Below, one piece after another: positions 12,701-25,855 of a DNA stretch of 64,000 nucleotides. How positions within the stretch are numbered: the first letter of the stretch is position 1; each line of letters begins with the position of its first letter. Source of the DNA: Sitta carolinensis (taxonomy: Eukaryota; Chordata; Aves; Passeriformes; Sittidae); NCBI GenBank assembly GCA_032173965.1, contig CM063292.1, positions 2,866,001 through 2,930,000 of the forward strand. The letters run 5' to 3'. The translations under genes and the position numbers were made by a program. Under the pieces are notes generated by a model, which searched no databases, had not been told where the DNA came from, and saw nothing but the letters and a program-made list of their open reading frames with translations.

Positions 12701-13269
12701 GCAGTGTCTCCAATTCAGTGGAATCATATGAAAAAATATTTGCCTTTTTCAAGTCACCTAATCATTCTAGAAAGCTGGCAGCAATTCAAGTGATGTACAC
12801 TTAAAATGTCAGGCTAAATTATAGATTTCAGCCTTCAGAATGTGCTGTTAAGTATAATTCATTTGTGTTTTTCCATCGAAAAAAACTGGAACCTTTCTGT
12901 ATTACTGGTGTGGGTTTTGTTGTTATGCCAAGGAAGCACCGAAATAAATAAAAGAAGGAAGAACAGACAAAACAAGAGGACATGGAGTGAGCAGCACATT
13001 TCCTGGAAATCAGAAAATATGAAAGAAGGAGAAAGAATTTATGAAGAAAGAAGGGCCAAGACATGATTTCCCCCACACTCCCTGGCCCTGACAAACCACA
13101 TCACCCAGAGAGGCTCTCCCTGAGATCACTTCCATCACACACCCTTGGCCTTGGCTGTTGTTTGTTGTCACTGTTATCCAACCTTGTTCTTCCCCACAAA
13201 GGGAACAGAATTACATGAAATGCTTCATTTCCAACTTCAATTTATTTGCCTTTTTCTCCCAGCCATTGC
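9771..13269. other. Long gene-free stretch
   Basis: I see no supported gene in 3.5 kb. Overlapping open frames on both strands cluster at 10.95-11.4 kb and 11.75-12.5 kb (up to 149 codons). They lack recognisable domains and overlap one another in several frames, the pattern expected by chance in stop-poor sequence. AATAAA words occur (for example near 12478), but nothing links them to a transcript. Confidence 0.6.
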
Positions 13270-13430
13270 AGCTCAGCTGTCCTCTCTTGGCTAGATTAAA
13301 GAGACCTTTAATAGATGTTATTTTCTCCTCGGTGAAAATACTTAATGTGTTATAATCAAGCCTTTGTTTGATCTTTTTAATTAGCTAAACAGACCAATTT
13401 CCTTAAGTCTGTTCCATCAGACACCTCCTA
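13270..13430. other. Possible conserved non-coding element
   Basis: AT-rich unique block with AATAGATGTTATTTTC, TTAATGTGTTATAATC and TTTTTAATTAGCTAAAC words, resembling homeodomain-rich vertebrate enhancers. No coding signal. Conservation cannot be tested here. Confidence 0.25.
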
Positions 13431-13649
13431 TATTTTCAACAAAAGCTTTTGTAAAAGAAAGCTGATTTTTGCAAAGGGTCTGCTCCACTTTCAACACCCC
13501 TCCCAGACTTTCAGTACATCCTCTCCAAAATAAAACCCCAAAGAGCCATTGTGAACCTTCACAGCCTCAACTGCTCTCAGTCCCCTCAAGATGAAGAGAT
13601 TCCATCTGGCAGTGGAGTTTTGGATGATGAAATCATGTTTTCAAGGACA

Positions 13650-13902
13650 AGAGGTTGTCATTTTTTGATAGGATGAGAGGAAATGGCTTCAAGTTGTGCC
13701 AGAGGAGGTTTAGATTGGACATTAGGAAAAAAGTTCCTTATGGACGGGGTTATCCAGCATTGGAACAGGCTGCCCTGGGAAGAGGTGAAGTCTCTGTCTC
13801 TGAGGGGGATTAGAAGCCCTGTGGATGTGGGCTAGTGGTGGGCTTGGCAGTGATTGGACTTGATGTCCTTTGGTCTTTCCCAACCTTTCTCATGATTCTG
13901 TG
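13650..13902 (+). mobile_element. CR1 retrotransposon 3' end, different subfamily
   Basis: Sense-strand CR1: GATAGGATGAGAGGAAATGG, CTTCAAGTTGTGCCAGAGG, TTGGACATTAGGAAAAAAG, GGAACAGGCTGCCCTGGGA, then TTGGACTTGATGTCC, TTTCCCAACCTTTC and the terminal ATGATTCTGTG. It encodes no intact reverse transcriptase. Its longer shared region with the FIFO-like CR1 3' UTR (aggaaatggcttcaag type) suggests a different subfamily from the copies at 3738 and 9640. Confidence 0.92.
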
Positions 13903-16359
13903 CAGTTTTACACCCCCCTGTTGTCACTTTTGTGAGGTGGGATCCACTGAGTCTGCACCGTCCCCCGTGCCCGTGGTGGCCACAGCTCCTCTGGCTGGAT
14001 GTGCCCCTTGAAGCCAACACCCTCCCCATCCTGGGGGCCACCAGCACGAGGGACAACACCTGCAGACAAAGCTGGAAGCACAGGGACCCCGTGGAGCACT
14101 GCTCACTGCTCTCTGTGAAAGAGAGAAGGGAAATTCCCCCGGCACTGCCGAGGTTTGTGTCCCACAAACACAAACTCAACAAACCTTTGGGGTTTGTTTG
14201 ACCCCACAGCTGTGTCCCCGAGGTGCTGGCAGTGTCCCCCATCCCAGCCTGGGGAAGAAGCTCGGGGGAAGTGGTGGCTGGCAGAAAATAAATCACAGCA
14301 CCTCGGCGCTGTCGCTCTTTGCCCCAACTGGTTTCCACAAACAAAACTTCACTGTCCACTGACAAGAACAAATAAACTGAGCCGGGAGAGACTGAAAGTC
14401 ACAGGGGAGCTGAAATATTTACCTTGATACCTTATAAGGGTAATAACCACTTTGCTGCTCTGCAGCCACTGACAGAATGAGAAAAAAAAAATCAAATCAA
14501 AAGAACAAACCAAAAATCTACCCAAAATGTTTGGGGCTTTTGAGTAGTCCAACCTGTCCTGGCAAAAGCATCAAAGCAGGATTAGAACAAGGTTTTAATT
14601 ATACCACTTTGCCCCACCCCCCTTCCCTTCTCCCCTCCAAATCTCTTGCGTTTGATTATCGAGATCAGTGGAGTCAGCCAGATATTGCAGTTCATATAAA
14701 TGATTTCATTCAAGCTCCTCCACCAGAGACACAACGAGCATTTTAAAAGCTGGAGGTGCCCCTTTTTTGCTCTGGGCTGGGTGTGCTCACCAAGCCCTGT
14801 TATGTTCCTTTCCTTCATACTCCTGCAAGCCACATTTTTCAAAATTACCTATAAGAGTCAGAAACTCCTGCGTGCCAACAGCTCCAGACAAATAAATAAC
14901 CCACCCTGGGAGGAAATATCCATCATCTGCTGGACATCAAATAAATCCTGCTGGGTCCTGGGCTGCTTTTGGCCAATGCTCCTCAGCCATAAAGGAGTGG
15001 TCAATAAAAACACGGGTCCGTTCACTTATTTGGGACGTATAAAACACAGCAAAAGCTTTGGGAGGGAGTGACTTCATTTCTCTGTGTTTTTTCCTTGACT
15101 GCACAATTGCACCAAGGCTTTAAGTCGACAGCTGAAAGGTGAAGTCGCTGAAGCAACGCCCGGGAGAGATTTGTGTCACCTGGGAATTGGGCACAGTGGG
15201 TTAATTGTAGCGCTGACACGGCGGGATTATTTCCCCCTGGTGATCAAAGGGAGCCCATCCCCAGTGGGTGAGGCTGCAGGGATTTCAGGCCTGGATGGCT
15301 CTGACAGCTCCACCGGGTGTTTCGCTGCAAATACCCAAACGTGGAGCCTCGCGTTGAACTTCTGATCTTTACAGCTGAGGTTCTCCACTGAAAGAAGGTC
15401 AAAAGTTTTAATTTTCCGAGCCTTCAGATCAGATGACAGCCTCAAGAGTAGCTTTGCCAAAATGCTGTTTTTTAAAGACAATCTCCTTCCCGCTTGTGAA
15501 CCAAACCAGTTTGGTATCACATTTACAAGGATGAGGAAAGGGGAAAATCCTGTCTGAATGGTTCAGTCAGTGTCGGGGTGACCGTGTGTTCCATGGCCAC
15601 GAAATTATGTGCCTGCCTTACCAAGTGTGAGAAATCTGACAGCTTGAGACACGAGAACAAAATCAGAATTAAATGTAATTTTTTGGTTTGCCGCTCGTCC
15701 CTTGTGCAGCCCAAGGTTTTAAATTGTGTGTGACTCATGGTAGTGCTGGTGCACCTTTACCCTGAGCATGAAATCGTGGATTACAGGGCTACTGTACATG
15801 GATTTATGACTGAAAGGCCCAGCTCTGCCTGTGGATCCTGTTTTCATTAGCAATTAAAAAGAAGCAATTGCATGTGTGTGTGTGTGTGTGTGTGTGTGTA
15901 AACACATTAAGAAAACCCACTGATTTTCCTTCTTTGTTTTTATTTTCCTTTTAAATGAGAGATTAAAGTTTTGGTTGGCTTCCTACTCCCAAATCTCCAC
16001 AGATGCAGAGTTTGTTCATCCCAGAGTGGGAGAACTCCCTCCCGTGTGTCTCCAAGGCACCCAGCACAAGGACTTTAATTAACACCTCATTAATGGGCTG
16101 GGCAACCACGATTTTCCCACTTCATGATTTTCAAATGCTTCCCTTTCCACCCTCCTGACGTGTACTGAACCTAATGTTCTTTGTTTTTCCTTGATTGAAG
16201 GATCACAGCTTTTTACATGGAATTCACCTCATAAAGGATGATCCTGGTTTTCCTGGTCCAGTCCCTGATGTGTGGCATCGATCACACTCCTAAAACCCAA
16301 TTCTCCACTTCTTCGGGGTGGCTTTCAAATATTTATCACTTGGGAATTCCTCAGATTTT
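13903..16359. other. Gene-free stretch with (TG)n
   Basis: No gene recognised. The sub-block at 13.9-14.4 kb is GC-richer and stop-poor, with overlapping open frames up to 179 codons on the minus strand. Part of that frame translates the adjoining CR1, so it is not a gene. The block also contains the (TG)n tract at 15872-15899. Confidence 0.65.
15872..15899. repeat. (TG)n microsatellite
   Basis: Perfect TG dinucleotide repeat of about 14 units. Confidence 0.95.
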
Positions 16360-16480
16360 CCATAAGGGTTGTAGGTCGCTGCATTAATAATTAGAAATCC
16401 CTAATTACAAATATATTGTTGGTTCCTGTATTCATAATTTGGTCTCCTTAATTACAAATACAGTTAGAGGTGAAATATTA
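16360..16480. other. AT-rich block with repeated homeodomain-like words
   Basis: Contains CATTAATAATTAG and two similar words, CCTAATTACAAATA and CCTTAATTACAAATA, about 50 bases apart. It could be a small regulatory element or chance in AT-rich DNA. Confidence 0.2.
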
Positions 16481-16534
16481 TCCCTGCCCATGGTGGGGAG
16501 TTGGAACTACATGGTCCCTTCCAACCCAAATTAT
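16481..16534 (+). mobile_element. Short CR1 3' end remnant
   Basis: Only the last ~50 bases of CR1 are recognisable: CCCTGCCCATGGTGGGG, TTGGAACTACATGGTCCC, TTCCAACCCAAATTATT. The octamer tail is replaced by an A/T-rich microsatellite tract. Confidence 0.82.
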
Positions 16535-16597
16535 TTTAAAAAAATTTTAAAATTTAAAAATTATTATTATTATTATTACTAATAATAGTAGTAGTAG
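16535..16597. repeat. A/T-rich tract with (TTA)n and (TAG)n
   Basis: Begins right at the CR1 3' end: TTTTAAAA runs, about six TTA units at 16561-16578, then three to four TAG units to 16597. It may have grown from the CR1 tail microsatellite. Confidence 0.9.
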
Positions 16598-16667
16598 ATT
16601 GATGTATTAATGATGTAGGCAGAAAGGATCAAAAGGATTATTTTTTAAAATAAAATGGGTTTACCTT

Positions 16668-16700
16668 TAAAAATAAAATCAATCACTGATTTTATTTTTA
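16668..16700. other. Perfect 14-bp inverted repeat, AT-rich hairpin
   Basis: Left arm TAAAAATAAAATCA (16668-16681) and right arm TGATTTTATTTTTA (16687-16700) are exact reverse complements around a 5-base loop. Low complexity makes chance or simple-sequence origin plausible. No transcript or element boundary is associated. Confidence 0.85.
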
Positions 16701-19700
16701 GGACAAATAACTCTATTCTTTTTTTAATTAAAACACCAAAGACAATGGCTGTTTTACATCTGCATTAGAAATCTCAGGAAATGGAATTAGAATTGAGCAA
16801 GAGGAGTAGCTGCATAACAAAAACTTATTTAGGGCATGAGGTTTCACTGTTCTTGGTACAGCACAGTCACCTACAAAATGCAGGGAATACACAAAAAAGA
16901 GCCGGGTTGCCTAAGATAAAAAAGAATAAAAAATATATTTCTGAAAAATTTCATTTTGGAAAATAAGTGTTTTAACAAGAGCTAGTTCTGGAGGAAATTA
17001 CTCTTTGAGAGAAAGGTCAAGAACAATTTTTTTTTTCTCTCTTTTTCTGTGGTCTGCATCTCCAGCAGAAAGCACTGCCCCTGGCAGATGGCATCTGTGC
17101 CAACTGCTGGAGGCTGAGGAATGTGCCTCAAAATCCAGCAAAAAAAAATAAAAAAAGGAGGTGAGGAGGACATGCTTTCCTTCCCCCTCAGTTTACAGGG
17201 CATGATTTCCCTCCACGCCAAAAATCCTTTGGCCTCGTTCCACAAGCCCATTCTCTAAATTTATGGTGGTTTTTGGTATTTGGGTTGCATGAGGGCCTGT
17301 GGTGGGAAGCCCTCCCAAGGAGGGGAACACCAGCAGCCACATCTGCCTTCAGCATTTCCTTTCTCCCCACTGATTTGTTTCTCCCCAGCCCTCGGGGGGA
17401 AGGCTGTGGCATTTTTTGCTGAGGAGGAAGGCAAAGGGGACAGAATGTCCTGGGACACGCTGGAGAAGGAGAAAGTGGAGGCAGAACAACCTCAAGTGTT
17501 GCACTAAAGGATTAGGACCACAGAAGATCCAGGAGGAATTACACCAGCTCGTGGTCGATGATGTATTTCACGTCCAACCCTGAGGAAAGGCAATTTTTGC
17601 TGCTGAAGTATCACAGATCCCTTCAGGAAACCTTATTTATTCAAGTCATGGGATGTTTAAGAATGGCAGCTTATCTTATGCTGGATATAAATGAGCTGCT
17701 GGAGAAAGAGGTGCCTGCACAGAAACCCCACAGTGTGATGGTCAGGTTCCCACAGCCCCTGAGCCACATTCCCTGGGAGCAGCTTTTGGGTCATGGAAGC
17801 AAATTTTGGGATTTCTTTTTGAAGACCACCAGGAGAGAAATCCAGGAACCCCCCTCCTATTTGATATTGGGGTGTGTGCAGCTCCTGCTGGACAGTCCCA
17901 CAGGCTGCTTGGGAGCAAACGGGGCCACTTGGCCATGTGGAGACCTGGAAGACATTTAAACTCCAAAGGGGTTAAATTTCAAACCCAGTCCACGTCTCCT
18001 TTGAAGTCTGCCTGACCCTTTCCCTCACATCCCTTTGGTTTCCCACTGAGAGGGCCCCAGAGATGGGGGGTTTAGGGCTCTGTGGCCCCGTGCTGGAGGC
18101 TGGGCACAGCTGATTATTTGCAAGGTCCAACTGGGAGCCATCCCTCAGCTCGCCTTGACAAGGATCCAAGCATCCTTCTGCCGACACAAGGAGCCAAACA
18201 GGCCAGAGGGGCAATTTGTCCATCAGTACAAACTGTTATTAAGCCATCCATTGCACCCCATTCCCCTCCCTGCTGTCACATTCCCACTTCTTTTCAGGCC
18301 TCCAATTTGTCATTCCCCTTCCCAGGCTGAGCATGGTAGAGAGCAGGGACTCATTTTTTTGGTTTGGCCCACGTATTTTCACCCCAAAGCATTGCTGCCA
18401 TCCCTGCTTGCTCTGAAAAATCCCACTTCCCTCGTTTCCAGGTGGAAAACGAAGCTGGATCTGGCTGTGGTGGCTCAGGCTGCTCTGTGGAAAAGCATCA
18501 CCTGAAAGCAAAGTATTTTCTACAACAGACACGGCCAGAGACAGTCAAGACAAAGTCAAGAAGACAAAGTCTGGCTGCTTTTGTTGTCACAAAATTACTC
18601 CTGTCACTACTGTGGAAAATGGCCCAAGTCTCAAGGCCCAAGTGTCTGCTCCCAAGATTAAAGGCTAAACAAAAAATAATTACTCCTTAAATTATTTTTT
18701 TCATTTGTCTACCTTTATCTCCTTTACCCTTTTTAGTTTATTAATATACCCCACCTAGGTACAAACCATTCCTGTCTCATTAGATTCCCTGATTTCCTTT
18801 TCCCACAGTATGGGACAATATTACTTTACAACACATATTTCTGCTGTTATAGACTCTCATCCTGCAAAGATCCATGGGAACTAAAATCAAGCTAAATATT
18901 TGAAGCAGGAATTGAGGCAGAAATCAGTATTGTCCCAGTGAAATCCTTATCCCTCTTATTTAGCCTAGAGGTTAAAGACAATCAAATGGAAAAAGCTTTT
19001 TCTGCAACACATCATCTCCATGTTTCCTCAATAAATTAAAAAGCTGAGTGCTATTTTATAGGGGATTCTTTCGTAGAAATACATGGATGCTTCTTGATCT
19101 GCCTCCTTCCATGATTTTAAGGTCCCAAATTCTAGGATGAGAATAAACTGTTTGCATAAATTACAAACAATTAAATAGCTGGGTCACATTCTGAACAGAT
19201 TTCTGAGGCTGAAATCCCTGCTTGAGAAATGGCCCAAAATTCCAAGATCGTTCACCAAATGGCTGGAGCTTCACACATCTGGAATTTAAAACTTTTAATG
19301 TCTCTTGTCCATAAATTTCAGCCACCTCAAGGGTTTTTCTGCCCCAAGTACAACTTTCCTGACATGTTTTAGTGCTCGAGGTTAAAAATCACACTTTGCC
19401 TCAGCTCTGTCAGGGTCAGATTTGTGGAGGGTAATCGTGTTGGACAAGATATCTTTGAGATTGCTTCAAAATCTGTCACTTGAGGGGAAGAAATAAGACT
19501 TTTCCACCAGGGCCTTTGAAGAGGAAGCTTTTCAAGTGAGCAAAAAGGGCTGGCTCAGCTTGCAACGAGGGGAAGAAAAAGAGAAGCTAAATGACCTAAA
19601 CAGCATCTCAGCCCTTTGCAACATGGCACTTTCTGCAGCCAGACTGAGTGAGCAGATTAAAATCCTCGCCAGGGCTAAGAGCAGTCACCTCAAGAATCGA

Positions 19701-22109
19701 GCAAAAATCAGTGGGTGAGCCAATTTTCCCAGAAATCTCCAGAGGTTTGCTTTAGGAATGATTTTTCCATCCTGCTCAGTGGCACAGTTTCACAGAGCTC
19801 CCCAGACCTCTCCACCTCCAGCTGTAAAGGGTGGTATTTCCTATTTTGACTGGTCGAGAGCTCATCTGTGCATCTCTGAACACGTGCAAAAGGCCTTTTG
19901 CCAAAGCCTCCTCTTCTCTCCCTCTCCCTTCACGGGTTTAATGGACAGGAGGAATGTCCTTGGTCCCTTTGCCACTTTTTGCTTTTTTCCAGCATTTTGG
20001 GAGCTCCTCCCGGGGGGGCTGCACTTTAATCAAAGCAAGGAGGTGAACCACTGGCATCTCAGCCCGTGGCTCAAACACCTGAGGTCTTAGCAGGAAATAA
20101 AAACCCAGGCTTTGCCTCCAAAGAACAGGATTGCTCCTAATGGAGCCGAGTTCCAAGAAAAACCTGAGCTATGGTCTTTCTGGAGGGAGACATTCCAGAA
20201 TTATTGCCTCGGAGTCTGGTTAGGGTCAAATTAAGAGCTGTCATAAAATACAGTGTTGGCAGGGAGATACCCAGTGCCTTGTGCTTCCAGCCTGTCTAGC
20301 AGGTGGGACGAGCTCAGGGATGCTTCTTGAAATAAACTTATTTTAAAATAAAATAAAATCTTGATTGTCTGGTGTCTGGGTGGAGTTTTTAAAGCTGTCC
20401 CTCCTCTCTGCTGTGCCGTGGGATGCTCGTGGGCTGCAGCTGCTTCTGCCTTTGCACTCCCATGCTCCTGCCATGCTCTCCTTTCTGAAGGTGAGCTACC
20501 CCAGGCAGATGCTCACTGTCAGGGAGAGTGACAGCACCGTGGCAGGAGCCCCTGAGCCCTGGGCTGAGCAGAAAGAGCCCTCAGTTTGGTTATTTAGTTC
20601 TGGCCTGTCACAGAACACGGATCAGATCCTGCTCCTCCCAGCCTTGGCTCGCAGGATTTGGATGTGATGGCCCAAGCCAGGAGGTTTCAGGGAAGTTCCC
20701 TGTGTGTCTCCTCAGCTCAGAGAGATCCTCAGCTGCCTCTGGAGTCCTTGTGAAGCTGTGATGTTGACCTCCCTGTGCTGGCTACATCCCAATGTAAGTA
20801 ATTACGAACTGCCTATCTTATTTCAGCCTCCTATGTCAACTCCATGGAGTGTTCTTTGGCTCTGATGATTTTTTCTTCATTTTTCCACTGCCTTGTGGAA
20901 TTGCCTTTCTTCCACCTGTGCTGGTTGTCCAGTTTGGGAAGCAAACTTTGTCCCAGAAAGAAATGAAGGACAGATACGTATCCCAAAATTCTCCCTGTAC
21001 ACAATGCTCTTCAGACAGTGGAAACATGAATTCTGCACGAGCTCTGTGCCTCCTGACAGGGGATGGATGGGAGCAGGAAGCTGGCTGCCCTGTTCCATCT
21101 GTTTCCAGTTGATGGATGGCTCTGCAGCTCCGTTGGCAAAAGCCATCCCTCAGGGTGTGCCCCAGCACAGAGCTGCCCCCAAAAAGGGGCTCTGCAATCA
21201 CCCCCAGACACCCCTCATGGGGTGAAACCTCCCCTCTCCCCAGAGGTGAATCCCAGTTTGTGATGCTCACAGAGCTCCTGGCAGACAGGGAGCAAGAGGA
21301 CACCTCAAACTGGTTGTGTTTTATCTCCAGCTGCTGCTCAGCCACCATCCACAGAGGTTAGATTTGCCTTCTAAATCGCCCCAAAATCAGGATAAATACC
21401 CCTTTTTGCTAACAAAGGAAGTTTCCACAGCCCTGGCTGCCCTGCAAAGTGAACTCTGCCTTCCCAGCCCCAGCCCAGCCCACCAATCTGCCTTATCACC
21501 CCCCTGATCATGCAGAGCTCTCCACTCCAGATTCCCCCCAGGACTTAACATCCCTGACCCTTGGCCAGACAGTGCAGGAAACACATCATAAAAAAAAGTT
21601 TAGTGGCTCTAGGAACAAGCCCAGTAAATGCAGGGACATTTGTGCACCCTGAGAAAAAGCACAGGCGCAGCTGCCTCAAGCCAAGACATTTACTCACCTT
21701 GGGATATTTATTATTCCTTTCTTCCAACCTGCTTCCTCACTGCCATCTGTCTCTGAGGACAGGAGGGAGTGCATTCCAGATTATCCCTGATGCTTAAAAC
21801 GTGGCAAGGCAGTGGTATAAAGGGCAAACTGGGTGCTCAGGGGTCACAGGCTTTGATTCCCAGGTTTGGAGCAGTTCCATAGGGTTTATATCAAAATGAA
21901 GGAATGCTACTTCAGACACATATTTAATGAAAAAAGCCCTGCATTTTTATGTTGCAGGAGAGGGGCTTGAGGTGGGTGATGTGGCAGGAATCAGAGTTCC
22001 TGATTTGCAGCCCTGTTTTGACAATTTGCATCCGAGTACATCGGAATCCTTGAGGGGTTTCTGTGACTGCAGATCTTGTGTCTGCTTCATTCACTTCTCT
22101 GCTCTATTT
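16701..22109. other. Long gene-free stretch
   Basis: No supported gene in about 5.4 kb. Overlapping open frames on both strands near 17.2-17.5, 17.6-18.7, 19.7-20.2 and 20.4-21.8 kb (up to 170 codons) have no recognisable domains. A small (AAAAT)n run lies at 20343-20359. Low-complexity A runs lie near 17026 and 17141. Confidence 0.6.
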
Positions 22110-22170
22110 ATTCTTATTCTTATTCTTATCTTATTCTTATTCTTATTCTTATTCTTATTCTTATTCCTAT
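22110..22170. repeat. (TTATTC)n hexanucleotide array
   Basis: About ten TTATTC units, with one interruption near 22129 and a substituted final unit. The unit is not the vertebrate telomere repeat. Open frames through it give alternating Leu/Ile or Ile/Arg peptides that are artefacts. Confidence 0.93.
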
Positions 22171-25100
22171 ATTTCTGATAGGGTGAATCACACCCCCTAA
22201 CACAGGAAAGGATGAATTTCTGTTCTGAGGTTTTGTTTTAAAAAATCCATCCTGAGCAGCTGCAGCCACACTGTTGAACACACCTACTACAGGTGTGAAA
22301 ACAGGTGAGTTCACAAACACATAAAGGGTGAATAAAGAGTTTTCCAGCCAGCTGTAATCTTTTTGGGAATAAAAGATTTCCTCTGAACCCCCTTGCCTTA
22401 TTTTGAAGTAGGGCAGAGTGGCATTTGTGGGAGATCCAGCAGAGCAGGCTGCATATTAATAACTCTAAAGCTTCAACACTGGAGGGACAAATGCTTTAAG
22501 CTTGAGTTTTCTGCAATTACACAATTTTGCCATGTAAGGCACTGTTAAAAGTAGTGAGTGCCCATGTTTTGCTGCAGAGGAAATGAGGAGTCTGAATCCT
22601 TCCTGTCCCCCAAGCAGGCCCCCTCTCCACCCCTGGCCCCGTTTCGCTGCAGAGGCACCAAAGGCCATCCACGTGAAATCTTACACTGAACCTGCTTCCT
22701 CTTTCCACCACCACGGCTTTTGCCACATCAATGCAGCTCCCACCCTAGGATCTGGAAATTCTGTATCCCTTTTCAGTGATGGCCCTTTGATTTTTCTTGG
22801 ACCCGGCTGTGTTTTTAAGCCTTTCTAAGATAGCTGCCCAGGAGCAGGAAATTCTGTAGACCCCACTCTGTCTCAGGAAGAGGAGATGGAGCCAAGCTCC
22901 TATTAGCTCTTCCTTTTCATTTGTGACTGTTTGGAAGGGAAAAAAAAAATTAAAAAAATCATCAGACACAAAAGATCACCAGGCCCAGGCATTTTAATGG
23001 AACTTCTTTATTCCTTTTCCTTTTCTTCCAGCGTTTAGCACAAAATGTTTCCACGCATGGCCCATGCCCAGGTTGGGGATATCTCTGTGCAGAGCCTGTG
23101 GGAAAGCAGAGCAGTTGTTGGTTCTTGAGGAGTTTTCAGCCTCAGCGCCTGAATCAAATACCTGAATCAAATTATTATGTGCAGCTGTGAAAATTGTGAT
23201 CCTGAAACCTGATTACAATCGCCCCCCTCCCTCCAAAGGTCAGCGACAATATACAAAAGACTTTCCCTTCTCCAATGTAAATATTTCATGAAACAAAGAT
23301 GACTTTCACCCTCAGCCTTGTGTTTCTCAGGGAATGGGGCTGGACAGTGCCAGCAGAGTTCAGAGCTCACAGGAGGTCAGGACAGAGACGCACTGTTCTC
23401 TTGGTGATTGGTCCCTGGTTTTTGGAAACATTTTTTTTTTTCCCTTGGCTGCTTGTCTCCCTCACCTCACAAACCATTTCAAGACAACTGGTGCTAATCC
23501 CTAAAGGGCCATGCGATGTTTTGTTTTCTAACAAACAAACATTTCATTTGACCATGGCCCTCTCCACATCCATTTTCCGTGCAGTGAAAGCCACACAAGC
23601 CTCTACCTTCAGAGATTTTCCCTTGTGTGCAGACAGGCACTGTTTTTTCCCTAAACAAGGTATGCTGTAGTGACATATATAGAGAATAAAGAGATCTGCT
23701 CATCCTTTGACTGGTTACAATTTTGTGCTCCAGCCAACAACCCAGTAAAGAGGATGCAATCTGAACCAGAAAGACCCAGGTTGTGATACTCAAGGTTCCT
23801 CCCAGTGAGATCCAAGCTTGGTTTGCATCTGAAGTCTCATTTCCCCGTTTTTTGGAGTGGATGGTTCTACTTGCTGGACTAGGAGTGATTCCCACCAGTA
23901 AAGCATCACAGACTCAGCTTTTAAACCACGCATGGGGCTATAAACGGCGGAGGACGCGAATGTTTTCCGTCTGCAGAACATCTGCAGCAGCTGTGCTTTC
24001 CAGGAGGGCTTTGCTGACGAAATGTCAGCCTGGGCTCCTGCTCAGGCTGCTCCACTGGGAGCTTGGAGACCCGGGCTCAACCCTGAGCAAGGCACAGCCT
24101 CAGGGAACTGCGAGGAGAGGGGTGGCTGATGGAGAGAGCCTGGCAGGGTGGGACCTGCTGGGCACAGCTCAGGGACGTGCTGGGTCTTGTCCCTGCCCTC
24201 CTTTGTCCCAGCAGCTCCCTGGGAGTGGCAGAATCTGCTGGGACACTGCAGGAACATGGGAGAGGCACGGCCAGGCTGGGGTGAGGATGAGGAGAGCAGA
24301 GAGAGCACAGGTAGCAAAGCAGCAGGATGGAGCAGGGAGGAGCAGCAGCACCTCCCCTGCCCTCAGGGCTTGCTCGTTCCGGGATGAAAGCCCCAGAGCT
24401 GCCTGTGAACTTGGGCCTTGGGATTGGCAATTTGCTGGGCTCCCTGCCAAGCCACGAGGCCAGATGTTCCCGACGTCTTTGGAAACCACTGTCTCAGTCA
24501 GTAAACATCACATCAGCCCAAGCTCAAACCTGATTAAAGGAAACTTCGGATTTTCCACTTAGCGAAGAAGGGGTGAAAGGTAGGAATGTACAAGGGATTG
24601 CTCCTAGCCAAAAAGGAATCAAGCAAGTCAGTGTCTTTATTTGACTGACTACAACTACTGTGTAACTTCAGGCTGGGTGCAACTTTGGGGTAACGTGGTC
24701 ATCAGAGAGCCTAAAAAATCTTGGTTTTCATTCAGAGGATCCTCCCAGAGTTCATCTGGTTCCTGAGGCTTATAAATACCCACATGTCTTAAGGTAAGAA
24801 ACCTGGGCTGGAAAACTGCTCCAGAATGAGCTGTCTGTGGGAAATTCCTGCTCCTTATTGCTTCCCTGCCTGAGGCTTCCTGTGGTGTGACATTTGCACA
24901 ATGTCCAAACTCATCCAAAGAAAGGTAACCAGGGATTTCACAGTGGTACAAAGCTGCTCTCTTTTGAAAACCTAAATAAACCTGCAGGTTGTTGGGGTTT
25001 TCTGCCCTCTGCCTGTATCAGAACAAGACAGGCTGGGCATCTTTTGGTGTCAGCATTGCACTGAGATGATGCTGGTGAGGCAGCAGGTTCTGAATTGTGG

Positions 25101-25855
25101 CTTCTTCATCTTTATTCCACAAAGCCTTCTAGAGATGCTGCATTCCAGAAACACTCCCAGCAGCAGTAAACCAGAGTGCTTACAAATAACACAGATTTAA
25201 GCTCATCCCAGCTGCTTTCTGCAATGATATTCCAAGTTTTAAGTTCCTAAAGGGAATTTTCTGGTGGTGTTTTGAAGTGTGTTTAGAAATATATCCCAGA
25301 CTTGGCAGTCTCTGTTTCTTAGAGCCCATCAAGAAAACTTCCCAGCTTTTCCCTGGGATGACAGCAAGTGGAAGAGAAGTGGATTGTTGATGTTAATACC
25401 ACATGAACTCTCTGGGTGGATTTTGGTGTATGAGAAGATGTAGGGCTGGGATGTGGATTTATGGTAGCTGACCCCAGAGTACCTTGGCTTTGCAGAGCCC
25501 AGGCTGTGGAGCAGCTCCTGTGGTGGTGAAACCGATTTGATTTGAGAAGTTCCAGTACAAATCTTTATTTACACTGCTCTAAGGGACTCTGCTGCAAAGG
25601 GAACTTTGGAATCATCCAGGCAAAAATAAAAGCTCAGAAATATCTGTTAAACCCACTGATGTTTCTGTACCCTAAGGAAAATGTATGTGGTGTCCCACCT
25701 GTAGGCAGGTAGAGGATTTATTTGGGAATAGCTCCAACGGAAAGTGCGAGGACTGGGAAGAGAGAGGTTGGGGATTGCAGATGTTGAGGTTTTATTCCTT
25801 TCTAGGGATCATTGTTGTACAGATTTGTGCTGGAAATGAATGTTCAGTGTTGAGT
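22171..25855. other. Gene-free stretch including a GC-rich, stop-poor patch
   Basis: No supported gene. At 23.95-24.45 kb the sequence becomes GC-rich and poor in stops in most frames on both strands. The plus-strand frame of 259 codons at 23783-24562 is the longest in the window, but it has no recognisable domain, biased composition, and overlapping open frames of similar density on the opposite strand. Confidence 0.6.

Noticed and set aside
13832..14371. 179-codon open frame on the minus strand
   Set aside because: Its end translates the antisense of a CR1 3' end; the rest is unrecognised.
22110..22170. Hexanucleotide array as an interstitial telomere repeat
   Set aside because: The unit is TTATTC, not TTAGGG.
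23783..24562. Longest open frame in the window (259 codons, plus strand)
   Set aside because: No recognisable domain, biased composition, lies in a GC-rich stop-poor patch where several frames on both strands are also open, and no clear promoter or splice context.
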